Shown here: one piece after another, positions 10,782 to 19,257 of the stretch | Layout of the letters: each line of letters starts with the position of its first letter | How positions within the stretch are numbered: position 1 is the first letter of the stretch | Source of the DNA: an uncultured Saprospiraceae bacterium | GTDB taxonomy: Bacteria > Bacteroidota > Bacteroidia > Chitinophagales > Saprospiraceae | Assembly (NCBI GenBank): GCA_937951615.1 | Contig: CALFBH010000061.1 | Span: 1 to 47,511 of the forward strand | Direction of reading: 5' to 3' | Length of the DNA stretch: 47,511 bases | Made by a program: the position numbers and the translations under genes | The notes under the pieces: model-generated | Told to the model about the DNA's origin: nothing | The model's input: the letters and a program-made list of their open reading frames with translations, nothing else | The model's database searches: none

Positions 10782-10849
10782 ATCATCGGTTACAAGAAAT
10801 GTGGGTGCGACAGCATATACGTCTGCAAACTGCCACGTTTCTGTGTTTA

Positions 10850-10885
10850 GGGGTTATTGTTGAATTTTTGGGATATAGTCCGTTA
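10850..10885 (+). pseudogene. 3' remnant of an XRE regulator gene
   Basis: Thirty-five bases match the end of the XRE gene at 5546-5580 with three differences. Read in the same frame they give GVIVEFLGYSPL against GAIVEFLGYSPF; two of the three changes are silent, so this was once coding sequence. Nothing upstream resembles the rest of the XRE gene. The remnant directly abuts the broken 5' end of the metalloprotease gene. Confidence 0.65.
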
Positions 10886-10904
10886 TCCAAGTGAATGGGA
10901 TTTA

Positions 10905-12353
10905 CTATTTGTTTTTTATAATTTTTTTTGTGCCGATAATAACTCCATTTGCTTTTTTAAGTACACAAAAATAAACAGCAGGTATTAGATGTCCAGTATT
11001 AATAGAAATGGAACTGTTATCAATTTTTTGATGTAAAACCATCTTTCCAAGCATATCATACAATTCTAATTGTAAATTATTTTTGATTGCAAATTCGTCC
11101 GAAATATCAATGTTTATCCAATTAGAAAAAGGATTTGGATAGATTAAAAAATCGGCATGACTTACAGGCAGAGTAGTTGAAGTCACAAATTCTCCATTTT
11201 CATTCACTTTTAAAATATAGAGTTCGATTATGCCCGGATTATCGTTATAATCATGTCTGAATCCATACATTAGACATCCACCGTCTTGGGTAGCAAACAG
11301 TCCTGTCATGTTATAATTTGCATCATTACCATAATAACGCTCCCAGTTTTTATTCAACAGGCTGTCATACTGCACTAAAACAAAGGCAGAAGGAAGCGTG
11401 TCAAAAATGGGAGGCTGTAGATAAGATGTGCCACCACAATATATTTTGTCTTTACTAACGTAGTCTATACTTTTATAATAAGCAGGATAATCAATAGTGT
11501 CTCCTTTTCTACCAAAGGTATCCATTTCTATTTCTTCAAATTGATAATTAGAAACACCAATACCAATTTGCCGATTATTGCTATTCATAAATTCAAAATA
11601 CTTCCCGGAAATCAGAAAAGTACTGTCAGTTAGAGGCGCAATATCACCTTGTTGAAGCATTGCAAAAGGAGCTGGTGAAATAACTTGAAGAAGATTCAAT
11701 TCAGTATCAACTACCTTTAAATATTCACCATTGAGAACGTAGTAATCTGAATCTTCCTTCGGAAGAATTATGTCATTAAGCAGACTAGAAAAAGAAAAAT
11801 CGTTTTTCAAAAAAAGTAAATCTCCTAATGTGGATAGTTTGGCAACAAATGGAATTACTGGGAGTCCTAAATTGGAATCGCGCATAGAACCTGCACAAAA
11901 AACAGTATCCTGATAGGCAGTACATTGTAAAAGTGTCAATGGATTACTACCAATATAAATCAGCGTGTCTTCGATTAGTATGAGGTTTTGGTCTATTTTA
12001 GACAACCAGAAAAAACTACTGTCTGCATCCATATTATATGTTGCTCCAATGCCCAAATATCCATAAGGTGTACCCAGCAAGTTATAAAGAAGCAATGATT
12101 GGTCAGGCTTGCTAATAATAGAAGATGTGACAATATCTCCCTGCTGATTGAGTTCCCATAATTCAACCATTTGCTTGTCAAGTCCATTTTTTACCGATGC
12201 AGAGATAATGTAATTACCGGTCTCATTTTCTATGCCGCTTACGCCAGTTTGTCTATCATTATTGCCCGAAGAAAACTCAAATCCTATGTTTTGGGTAAAA
12301 ACAAATGTTAGAGACAAAACTGATAGCAGTATGGTTGAAATAGTCTTTTTCAT
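10905..12353 (-). CDS. Secreted protein with T9SS C-terminal sorting domain
   Basis: A 482-residue exported protein. The start at 12353 gives MKKTISTILLSVLSLTFVFT followed by QN, a clean signal peptide; the longer reading from 12428 is rejected. The body contains repeated short beta motifs (for example YLGIGATYN, YVLNGEYLKV, GGCLMYGF) similar in style to the protein at 5752-7332, suggesting a related propeller-like fold. The C-terminus is a T9SS sorting domain (LIYPNPFSNWINIDI, LYDMLGKMVLHQ, PAVYFCVLKK). It lies 56 bp after the frameshifted lipoprotein gene. Function beyond secretion is unknown. Confidence 0.88.
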   Translation of the reverse strand: MKKTISTILLSVLSLTFVFTQNIGFEFSSGNNDRQTGVSGIENETGNYIISASVKNGLDKQMVELWELNQQGDIVTSSIISKPDQSLLLYNLLGTPYGYLGIGATYNMDADSSFFWLSKIDQNLILIEDTLIYIGSNPLTLLQCTAYQDTVFCAGSMRDSNLGLPVIPFVAKLSTLGDLLFLKNDFSFSSLLNDIILPKEDSDYYVLNGEYLKVVDTELNLLQVISPAPFAMLQQGDIAPLTDSTFLISGKYFEFMNSNNRQIGIGVSNYQFEEIEMDTFGRKGDTIDYPAYYKSIDYVSKDKIYCGGTSYLQPPIFDTLPSAFVLVQYDSLLNKNWERYYGNDANYNMTGLFATQDGGCLMYGFRHDYNDNPGIIELYILKVNENGEFVTSTTLPVSHADFLIYPNPFSNWINIDISDEFAIKNNLQLELYDMLGKMVLHQKIDNSSISINTGHLIPAVYFCVLKKANGVIIGTKKIIKNK

Positions 12354-12409
12354 GGCGGACAATTTATTATACTCAGGCAATGCAAAATAACACTGCCTGA
12401 GTCTTATAA

Positions 12410-12943
12410 TTAACAACATTGTGGACAATCACTTTGAGGAACATTTGGGGGGCATGGCGGACAGGGACATTGAATACTTCTACCATAATACAGGTATCCT
12501 CGGTGTACGTAATCATATCCATAACCAAATCCACCATAAATCCAATCATCAAATAAATCAATAAATGAAAAATCCTTTCCTGTCGGTGCTGCTTGTAATG
12601 CGATATCATAAATATTGCAATAATACCAATTCATATCTGCAGGGTTGATACATTCTGTTTGTTGCAAAGTATAACTTGTTGCGGTATAAACTAAATAATC
12701 TTTTATACCATCATAAGCAACATCATTAGGATTACTTAAATCGAAAGGCATATATTCAAGAGCCCCTAAATAAACACTTTCAATATCCACAAAATATAAA
12801 TGGTTGGCTGGAAGTGGACGTCTATAGTTAAGTTCCTGCGTCAATATATCCGCAGCGTCAAGACCAGCCCCTCCTACAAGTCCACAACATTTTCCAGCAC
12901 CATATCCCCAATACCAAAAGTCCGTTGGCCAAAAACATCGCAA
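12410..12943 (-). CDS. 3' part of a frameshifted Cys-rich lipoprotein gene
   Basis: This frame (177 residues as read) continues the protein encoded at 12874-13503 and overlaps it by 70 bases in another frame. After PTDFWYWGYGAGKCCG it runs through GGAGLDAADILTQELN, an aromatic stretch and a terminal Cys/Pro-rich segment (CPCPPCPPNVPQSDCPQCC). The first residues of the ORF are not a plausible protein start. Joining the two frames in the TTTTT run near 12931-12936 with one extra T gives a smooth sequence (CDVFWPTDFWYWGYG). So this is the C-terminal half of one gene, disrupted by a one-base deletion or a sequencing error. Function unknown. Confidence 0.6.
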   Translation of the reverse strand: MRCFWPTDFWYWGYGAGKCCGLVGGAGLDAADILTQELNYRRPLPANHLYFVDIESVYLGALEYMPFDLSNPNDVAYDGIKDYLVYTATSYTLQQTECINPADMNWYYCNIYDIALQAAPTGKDFSFIDLFDDWIYGGFGYGYDYVHRGYLYYGRSIQCPCPPCPPNVPQSDCPQCC

Positions 12944-13503
12944 TTTGTAGAAGGTGGATTGCCCGACGGAGCGGTAGCGATAAAACTAATCAATTGAAAA
13001 GTTGCTTCTGTTGATGTTGTACTCTCCAAAGCGATATCCATTACAATAGGATGTTTGTAATCAGAAGAAATCGAATTATAATGCGCTGCCATATCCCCCT
13101 GTGCTGTTTCATATGCTGCCAATAAGTCTTCATTGTTAATTACTCCGTTTTGTAATGGGACGGTAAACTGACTTTCAGATTTATCGTAAGTAGAAAATGG
13201 TGTATCAGCCTTACAGTAGGTGGCATTCAAGGTGGCTTCAATATTCCATTTTGCTTCGTCAGTTGTTAAATCTGCCTCTCGAAAATTTATTTCTTTGTCC
13301 TTTATAGCTTGCAGTCGCTCCCTGAATCGCTGAATTTTTGCTTTAATCTCTTCACCTGAACTGGTTGCCTCAGATTGAAACAAAGGTGTTTTGTTTTCGG
13401 ATGTAGTAATTACCTCTTCATTGACTACTGAAACTAGTGACTCATCTTTGGAACAACTAAAAAAGAGTACTGTAAGCGAGATAAATAATAAACATTTTTT
13501 CAT
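12874..13503 (-). CDS. 5' part of a frameshifted lipoprotein gene
   Basis: Begins MKKCLLFISLTVLFFSCSKD: a lipoprotein signal with the lipobox FFSC, Cys17 being the expected acylated residue, so the product is anchored in the outer or inner membrane. The following region (about 20-180) is Thr/Ser/Glu-rich then helical (KAKIQRFRERLQAIKDKE at about 54-71). The frame ends in FGIGDMVLENVVDL, which is out of register; the true continuation is in the next frame at 12410-12943. Expected full product is about 365 residues. I do not recognise the family. Confidence 0.65.
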   Translation of the reverse strand: MKKCLLFISLTVLFFSCSKDESLVSVVNEEVITTSENKTPLFQSEATSSGEEIKAKIQRFRERLQAIKDKEINFREADLTTDEAKWNIEATLNATYCKADTPFSTYDKSESQFTVPLQNGVINNEDLLAAYETAQGDMAAHYNSISSDYKHPIVMDIALESTTSTEATFQLISFIATAPSGNPPSTNCDVFGQRTFGIGDMVLENVVDL

Positions 13504-14212
13504 GGTCTTAGTTTTTATTAATTTTGTTTTGTAATAAAGTGTCTGTAGTCCTACTAAGCCGGACTATGGAGCTCTGCCGTGTGGCTTTCATCTCGAAGGC
13601 GGCACGGCTTTCTTTTATTAGGTTCATACCTGTTTGACAGAAAGTGCCAGAGAATAAAAAGGCGATTCCCTATTTTTTCATAGACAATAGATTTTAGGTA
13701 CACAAATATTAATACTGTGGCATGCACAGTAGGCATTTACCATGCTTTGTGTTTATTTCGTTATGTTGTATAGAGTGGAATCTAACCGATATGAATCATG
13801 TCCCGGGCTTACTTAGTTTTTCCGAAGTCGCGAGTTTTAGATATAAATTCGGTTATTAGTAGTATCGTGGATGTAAATATAATACCCCCCCCCGCAAAAA
13901 CCAAAACTTTTCTTATATTTTTTTGAAAAATTTTGCTTGACAGGCTTTTTAGAGAAGTGCAGGAGAAAATTTGCCATTTGTAGCCAATTGAGGGAATTTT
14001 AAACACGTTCTAAGATAGCCAATATTATCTGAAATAGAGATTATATTGCTAGCTCGTGTGTATAACTCATAAAGAGCTGTTAAATATTAATAGCCTTGTG
14101 ATAATTTTAGCAATTGGTGTATTTTTGGTGAATAATAAGCCCAAAGTCAGGCTTTCAGCGTTGAGACTTCTTTGGAGGTAGAAAAAAATATAGATTACAG
14201 ATAATTTAAAAA
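13504..14212. other. Gene-free 709-bp gap with degraded sequence
   Basis: No believable gene was found; the short frames here have no homology-like patterns or initiation context. There is a hairpin GCCGTG...CACGGC at about 13576-13608. At 13993-14008 the sequence TTTTAAACACGTTCT is the inverted counterpart of AGAACGTGTTTAAA near 5303-5317, which might be an end of a lost insertion sequence. A run of nine C residues at about 13886-13894 is notable as a homopolymer. Confidence 0.4.
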
Positions 14213-15421
14213 ATGAAAAACTTTCTATTAATAATTTTGGGATTGCTAAGTCTTTCAAATGAATGTCTTAGCCAAAATGTTATGAATTCTGACACGACAA
14301 TTATTTATCATGTAAATGAAAATGTTAAAAATAGTAGCGAGGTGTATTTCATTGAAATTCAAAAAAACTGGGAAAACTATTTAAACTCAAATTATTATGT
14401 CCGGAGTGATAATGAACATTGGAATCATGATGTATACCTCTATCCAGATTTTGCTTATGTTTCTTTATTGATGCATTTAAGGAGAATGATGCATTATGGT
14501 GGAAAAATTCAATGTTCAACAATTGCAATAGTCCCGGTCAAAAATGATTTTTATCTTTTAAAGACCGTATTTACCGAATCCAATACTGAACACGATGAGC
14601 TAGTTGATATCAAATTTATTATATCGGTTTATGCCAAAAAGAAGGACGATAAATATGAATTTTATAGCAGTACAGCGTATCATAGAGAGATTTGTCAAAA
14701 TCAGAAAATTGGTGGCATCAATTATATTATTCATCCTGAACACAATTTTGTAAAAGAAGATGCAATTAAAATGAACAACTTTAATACTGAAATTGCTACT
14801 TTATTTGAATTGGAGCCACTAGAATTTGACTATATTGTTTCAAATAATACAAGAGACCTGAGTGATATGACTGGACTGAATTTGTTTTCATATAGTTATC
14901 AGCCTATTGCATCAGGAGGAATGGCAGACAACTATAATAATGTCATATACGCAGGCAATAATTCGGGATACTATCCACATGAAGTCGTGCATTTATATAC
15001 GAATGCCAAATATCCCAAACAATTTCACCGATGGATTGACGAAGGAATCGCAGCACTTTTAGGAGGAAGTACAGGGTATAAAATTGAATGGCATTGGGAA
15101 AAACTTAGAAGATTTCTAATTGAAAATCCTGATTATAAGATGAATAACTTATCTGAACTTGAAACATTAATTCCTAATGGAGAATTTATGACAGATTTTC
15201 GATATGCAATAGGCGCGCTTATTTGTCAGAGAATAATAGATAAAGAAGGTATGCAGGGAATATTTGAAGCCTTACAATCTGGTCGAACAGAAGACAACTA
15301 CTTTGATATGTTGGAACAAAAATTAGGGGTCAAAAGGGAAGACTTTGGAGAATATGTGAAATCCGAAACATTAAAGCTTGTTCCTATTCAAGACGAAGAA
15401 TTAAAAGTGTTTGAATATTAA
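14213..15421 (+). CDS. Secreted gluzincin-like metallopeptidase-fold protein
   Basis: A 402-residue exported protein with signal peptide MKNFLLIILGLLSLSNECLS. The C-terminal half has a zinc peptidase motif HEVVH at 256-260 followed 16 residues later by WIDEGIAALLGG, in which Glu277 fits the third zinc ligand of gluzincins (peptidase MA clan). The N-terminal half (about 25-220) is a beta-rich domain of unknown family. It probably acts in the periplasm or outside the cell; its substrate is unknown. There is no T9SS tail. It stands alone, 60 bp before the methyltransferase gene. Confidence 0.75.
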   Translation: MKNFLLIILGLLSLSNECLSQNVMNSDTTIIYHVNENVKNSSEVYFIEIQKNWENYLNSNYYVRSDNEHWNHDVYLYPDFAYVSLLMHLRRMMHYGGKIQCSTIAIVPVKNDFYLLKTVFTESNTEHDELVDIKFIISVYAKKKDDKYEFYSSTAYHREICQNQKIGGINYIIHPEHNFVKEDAIKMNNFNTEIATLFELEPLEFDYIVSNNTRDLSDMTGLNLFSYSYQPIASGGMADNYNNVIYAGNNSGYYPHEVVHLYTNAKYPKQFHRWIDEGIAALLGGSTGYKIEWHWEKLRRFLIENPDYKMNNLSELETLIPNGEFMTDFRYAIGALICQRIIDKEGMQGIFEALQSGRTEDNYFDMLEQKLGVKREDFGEYVKSETLKLVPIQDEELKVFEY

Positions 15422-15481
15422 AATCATGATGAAAAAAATATAAGAAAATAACGTCCACGGATAATAAGTTACGATAAAAAA

Positions 15482-16117
15482 ATGAAAGCCTTTATAAAAA
15501 ATATTTTAAGACCTTATTATAAACGGTTCAAAGCCTACACCGAAAGGAGAACATTTAAAAAAAGGCTTTCAGCCCAAAGAGGGGAGGAGATCAAAATTGT
15601 AATCGGCAGTTCCGGGATATACGAAGACGGCTGGATACCAAGCGAAGCCCATTTCTTAAACCTGCTGGATGAAAAAAGCTGGAGAAACTATTTCGCTGAA
15701 AACGAAATTGATTACCTCCTTGCCGAACATGTTTGGGAACACATCACCTTGGAAGATGGAAAAAAAGCGGCAAGCCTTTGTTATAAGTTTTTAAAAAAAG
15801 GAGGGCGTTTGCGACTGGCAGTACCAGATGGTTTTCATAAAAGCCAGGATTATATTGAATACGTAAAACCCGGCGGACATGGCGCAGGTGCAGATGATCA
15901 CAAAATATTGTACAATTATAAAACCTTCAGTGCTGTTTTTGAAGAAAGTGGTTTTAAGGTAGAATTGCTCGAATATTTTGATGAAAAGAAGCGGTTCATT
16001 GCAAACAAATGGAACAAAGAAAAAGGCTATATCCACAGATCCATTCAATATGACAAAAGGAATAGCGATGGACAGCCCAACTATACCAGTATCATCATAG
16101 ATGCGATTAAAGTTTAA
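15482..16117 (+). CDS. SAM-dependent methyltransferase-like protein
   Basis: A 211-residue protein resembling small predicted class I methyltransferases (COG4627 type). Visible parts are IKIVIGSSGIYEDGWIPSE (about 37-55, a shortened glycine-rich motif I), YLLAEHVWEHITLEDGKKA (about 79-97, the motif around the acidic post-II strand), and LKKGGRLRLAVPDG (about 105-118, post-motif). The first 35 residues are basic. The acceptor is unknown; relatives often sit in cell-surface glycan loci, but no glycosyltransferase is nearby. It stops 4 bp before the most likely start of the pheC-like gene, so the two are coupled. Confidence 0.75.
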   Translation: MKAFIKNILRPYYKRFKAYTERRTFKKRLSAQRGEEIKIVIGSSGIYEDGWIPSEAHFLNLLDEKSWRNYFAENEIDYLLAEHVWEHITLEDGKKAASLCYKFLKKGGRLRLAVPDGFHKSQDYIEYVKPGGHGAGADDHKILYNYKTFSAVFEESGFKVELLEYFDEKKRFIANKWNKEKGYIHRSIQYDKRNSDGQPNYTSIIIDAIKV

Positions 16118-16121
16118 AAAC

Positions 16122-16973
16122 ATGCTACAAATCACAAGACAGACAATATTCAGCATTTTATGCGCTGTACTGATAATCGGCTGTACACCCGCCTTGGTCG
16201 TTCAGGATAGAACAGCTGATACAGTTTCCCCCAATCAGGTATCCTTGCTCGATAAAGTACAGAAAAAAGGCACCATCAGAGTAGGAACTACAGGAGATTT
16301 TCTACCATTTACCTATCAATTAAATACAGAAAGCAACAGCTATCAAGGAGTAGATATCGAACTGGCAAAAGATTTGGCAAAATCACTTGATGTAGAAGTC
16401 CAATTTGTCAAAACAACCTGGTCGACACTCCTGTCAGATCTAGCAGCGAATAAATTTGATATTGGTATGAGCGGGATTACAATAAAACTGGTTCGGCAAC
16501 GGCAGGCTTTGTTCAGCATTCCCTTATTGTCGAGTGGAAAAGCGGCGATTACCAGAGATGAACATGTAGCAAAATACAAGACCTTAGCCGATATTAATCA
16601 GGCAGGAGTGCGAGTGATTGTAAATCCAGGCGGCACCAATGAAGCCTTTGCAAGAGCCAACTTCCCAAAGGCAACGATTGTCGAAAATGAGGATAACCTG
16701 ACTATTTTTCAAAAAATCGTAGACGGCGAAGCAGACCTCATGGTGACTGATGCGATTGAGACTTTAGTGCAAGAACAAATCCACCCAGAGCTAGAAGCGG
16801 TCAATCCTGATGCGCCCTTTAATTTTTTTGAAATGGGCTATCTTTTACCAAGAGACCATACGTTCAAAGCCTATGTCGACCAGTGGCTTAATCTCCGACA
16901 AAAAGACGGCACTTGGCAAAGAATACTTGATGCCGAACTTGAGGATATTAAACAAAGAGCAAAGGAGAAGTAG
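16122..16973 (+). CDS. pheC: Cyclohexadienyl dehydratase-like lipoprotein (SBP_bac_3 fold)
   Basis: A 283-residue protein of the periplasmic solute-binding fold (SBP_bac_3). It resembles the periplasmic cyclohexadienyl (prephenate/arogenate) dehydratase PheC of Pseudomonas much more than amino-acid binding proteins: GTTGDFLPFTYQ, FDIGMSGITIKLVRQRQA, VNPGGTNEAFARANFPKA, DGEADLMVTDAIE and LLPRDHTFKAYVDQWL all line up with what I recall of that enzyme. PheC converts prephenate to phenylpyruvate or arogenate to phenylalanine outside the cytoplasm. The signal ends in the lipobox LIIGC (Cys21), so it is membrane-anchored. A start at 16101 overlapping the upstream gene is possible but would weaken the signal peptide. 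No transporter genes accompany it, which supports an enzyme over a binding protein. Confidence 0.8.
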   Translation: MLQITRQTIFSILCAVLIIGCTPALVVQDRTADTVSPNQVSLLDKVQKKGTIRVGTTGDFLPFTYQLNTESNSYQGVDIELAKDLAKSLDVEVQFVKTTWSTLLSDLAANKFDIGMSGITIKLVRQRQALFSIPLLSSGKAAITRDEHVAKYKTLADINQAGVRVIVNPGGTNEAFARANFPKATIVENEDNLTIFQKIVDGEADLMVTDAIETLVQEQIHPELEAVNPDAPFNFFEMGYLLPRDHTFKAYVDQWLNLRQKDGTWQRILDAELEDIKQRAKEK

Positions 16974-16991
16974 TTTTGAATAAATGAATTT

Positions 16992-18356
16992 CTAATCACA
17001 AAGTGGGTGCTTAGGATCCAAGCCGACAAGCTGTCGAACTTGCCCTTTGATAATTTGAAAAAGACTTGGCACAAAAGTATTTAGCCAGGGCTTTTGGGTA
17101 ATATTTGTAATTAATTTTTTGGCTTCGTTGGTATGCAGAAATGCATCTGTAATACCTCTGGGATCTCGAAAATTCTCGACAACAGCATCTGCAATTTTCT
17201 GATTGACTTTGACTGAATCACCATTGCTGCCATACTGTGAAACCAATAAGAGTTTACCCGCAGTAGTGAGGGGTTCTAAAAACGCATTATTGAATTTGAC
17301 GGTCGCCTTTCCGTGTTCTTCCCAAAACTCCTCAAAAGTTTTTTCCATCCAGTTTTCATCATAATTGCCCTCATGCGCTATGATAGAAGCTACAGTATGC
17401 TGCACTTGCTTACTACAAAGATTTGCACCCTGACCACCAATCGGGTCCATAGATATTAGCGCATCTCCCAAAGGCATAACAACATGTCCCGATGGCAGCT
17501 TGCCGAATGATCTTTTAACGGTAGGTAGCACACTTCCTGTCAGCCACGACATTTCATCAGCGATTTTCATGTTTTTGCACCAATCATAATCATAAGGATA
17601 CACTTCCTTGATGACCTCTTTAGCTCTTTCTACCAATTCTTCACCAGTACTACAGTCATCAAATCTATCCAGCTTGCCTCCTTCTTTAATCTCAAAAACA
17701 AGTGACCAGCAAGCACCATGATCCCGATGATAATAAGGCACCCAAAAGGCTTCACCATGTTGTGCCGTAAGATTAAATTTGACGGGCAAATAAGGAACAC
17801 CGTCGAATCCTAATTCAGCCCCAACAACGTTTAGCATGACTAATTTTCGCTGCGGTTTTTGATATACACTCCTTTTTGTATCTCGCGGAAAAAGTTCCGA
17901 TAATTGCCCCTTTCCGGTGGCCACAAGCGTGAGGTCGTTTTCTTTACTGATCGAATCTAATCGGTCAATATCCACTTTCTCAATATGGATCTCGCCCCCT
18001 TCCTCTTCAAAATCATTCATCCAACGATGACTCTGCAATCGCAAATCAACAGCTTGAAAGTAAGTACTGGATAATTTTCCGGCAAGTGTAATAAGTGTAT
18101 TATTATCTTTCGGAGAAAAAATCAAATGCACACCTCTACCTTTCGGCGCAAGATCTTCCCAGTGATTTAGTCCGAGCTCTCGCTCATAATTCAATGCCAT
18201 TTCAAACCGTGCCGCAGTACCGGTAGGGCGTGAATTATTCAACCAGTCCTCTGCACTTCTATCTGTATGCAAAGATACTTTGTAGCCTTTTTGCAAAAGT
18301 GCATGAGCAGATAATAGCCCAGTATAACCAGAGCCTATAATAGCTATTTTTTTCAT
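16992..18356 (-). CDS. StyA-like FAD-dependent monooxygenase
   Basis: A 454-residue flavoprotein. The N-terminus has the dinucleotide motif GSGYTG at 8-13 after a beta strand, and a later FAD motif GDALISMDPIGGQGANLCSK (about 296-315) typical of group E aromatic monooxygenases such as the oxygenase component of styrene/indole monooxygenase. These enzymes use reduced FAD delivered by a separate reductase to epoxidise styrene or indole; no such reductase (StyB type) is seen next to it. The substrate here is unknown. It is convergent with the pheC-like gene, 18 bp apart. Confidence 0.75.
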   Translation of the reverse strand: MKKIAIIGSGYTGLLSAHALLQKGYKVSLHTDRSAEDWLNNSRPTGTAARFEMALNYERELGLNHWEDLAPKGRGVHLIFSPKDNNTLITLAGKLSSTYFQAVDLRLQSHRWMNDFEEEGGEIHIEKVDIDRLDSISKENDLTLVATGKGQLSELFPRDTKRSVYQKPQRKLVMLNVVGAELGFDGVPYLPVKFNLTAQHGEAFWVPYYHRDHGACWSLVFEIKEGGKLDRFDDCSTGEELVERAKEVIKEVYPYDYDWCKNMKIADEMSWLTGSVLPTVKRSFGKLPSGHVVMPLGDALISMDPIGGQGANLCSKQVQHTVASIIAHEGNYDENWMEKTFEEFWEEHGKATVKFNNAFLEPLTTAGKLLLVSQYGSNGDSVKVNQKIADAVVENFRDPRGITDAFLHTNEAKKLITNITQKPWLNTFVPSLFQIIKGQVRQLVGLDPKHPLCD

Positions 18357-19257
18357 TTTAAATTGGTTTGATGTATTCCTTTTAGCTAAAAATTACATTT
18401 GATTCAACAAAACATAATATTAACTACACTGCAATAGTGATATTTATTTAAAATATTTTATTGAAAAATATGTGTTTTGTGAAATATTATTTCGTGTTAA
18501 ATGGTATTTGTTATAGACGCCTTTAAGTCGAATGGAGTACAGGTTTTGGTACTCCTTTTAATCTGAAATGTCATGTAGAATACATTTCTGAAATGGGGAT
18601 AAATTTAATCATGGTAGGTGTAGAATTACGATAAAACCGACTTAGGACAATGAGGTATTAGGAAATTAGGGTATTCGACAAAATTTTGATTATTAATTTT
18701 TAACAAAAAAAATACGTGCTTTTTTTATTTAATAAAAAGATAAAGACATGGTAATCAGTACTTTGTATTTTTAAACCTAATTTCCTCAGCAATTTTTCAT
18801 TTAAACCGAAAGTCCCTAATCGTCATAGAAATAATGGCTAAAATGTTGAATTATCCTGCTCCAAAGGGGGACAAAAAGCCAAATGAGAAATTGCTGTAAT
18901 TTCCCAATACCCTAATTCCCTTTTTGTCCAAAGTCTAGTTATCAGCGAGAGGGCTTGTTCAGTTTTTTGTTGTCAAGTGGACAATACCAAAAATGAAAAT
19001 GTAGTAGATACAAGATACATGCTGAACTGGAGAAGATTAAACGGAAAGCAGAGATGAAATAATTGCGAAAAGCATCCTTATTCGATATTCTATATTCCAC
19101 TTTTTTCTGATAAATTGCGAGGCTAATATGTCTTAAAACTTAGTGCCGAAGGCACTAGCACAGATAAGAGAAGTTGAAAGTACAAAAGAGGAGCGTGAAG
19201 TAAGATCATTTTACTTCACGCTTCCCAATAAACGCCATTTTAAATCTAACACTTCCT
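18357..19257. repeat. Gene-free gap with dispersed repeat element
   Basis: A 900-bp stretch without a convincing gene. Between about 18645 and 18945 lies a copy of the AATACCC repeat family: inverted ends AATTAGGGTATT (about 18663-18674) and AATACCCTAATTCCCTTTTT then GTCCAAAGTCTAG (about 18905-18940), with internal modules shared with 1-267 (A/T block at 18718-18737, TCCAAAGGGGGACA at 18860-18873, and an inverted module at 18830-18851). A short hairpin TAGTGCC-GAA-GGCACTA lies at 19141-19157. The first 280 bp are A/T-rich and probably hold the promoter of the flavin monooxygenase gene. Confidence 0.6.
19192..19222 (-). terminator. Hairpin terminator of the HAD gene (copy 1 of family)
   Basis: Perfect 12-bp arms AGCGTGAAGTAA and TTACTTCACGCT with a 7-base loop, followed on the minus strand by a short pyrimidine run. 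It lies just past the 3' end of the HAD gene. Related hairpins are at 19944-19975 and 20989-21022. Confidence 0.75.

Noticed and set aside
13809-14006. A 65-codon minus-strand frame in the 13.5-14.2 kb gap
   Set aside because: No recognisable domain, poor composition, probably translated insertion-element debris.
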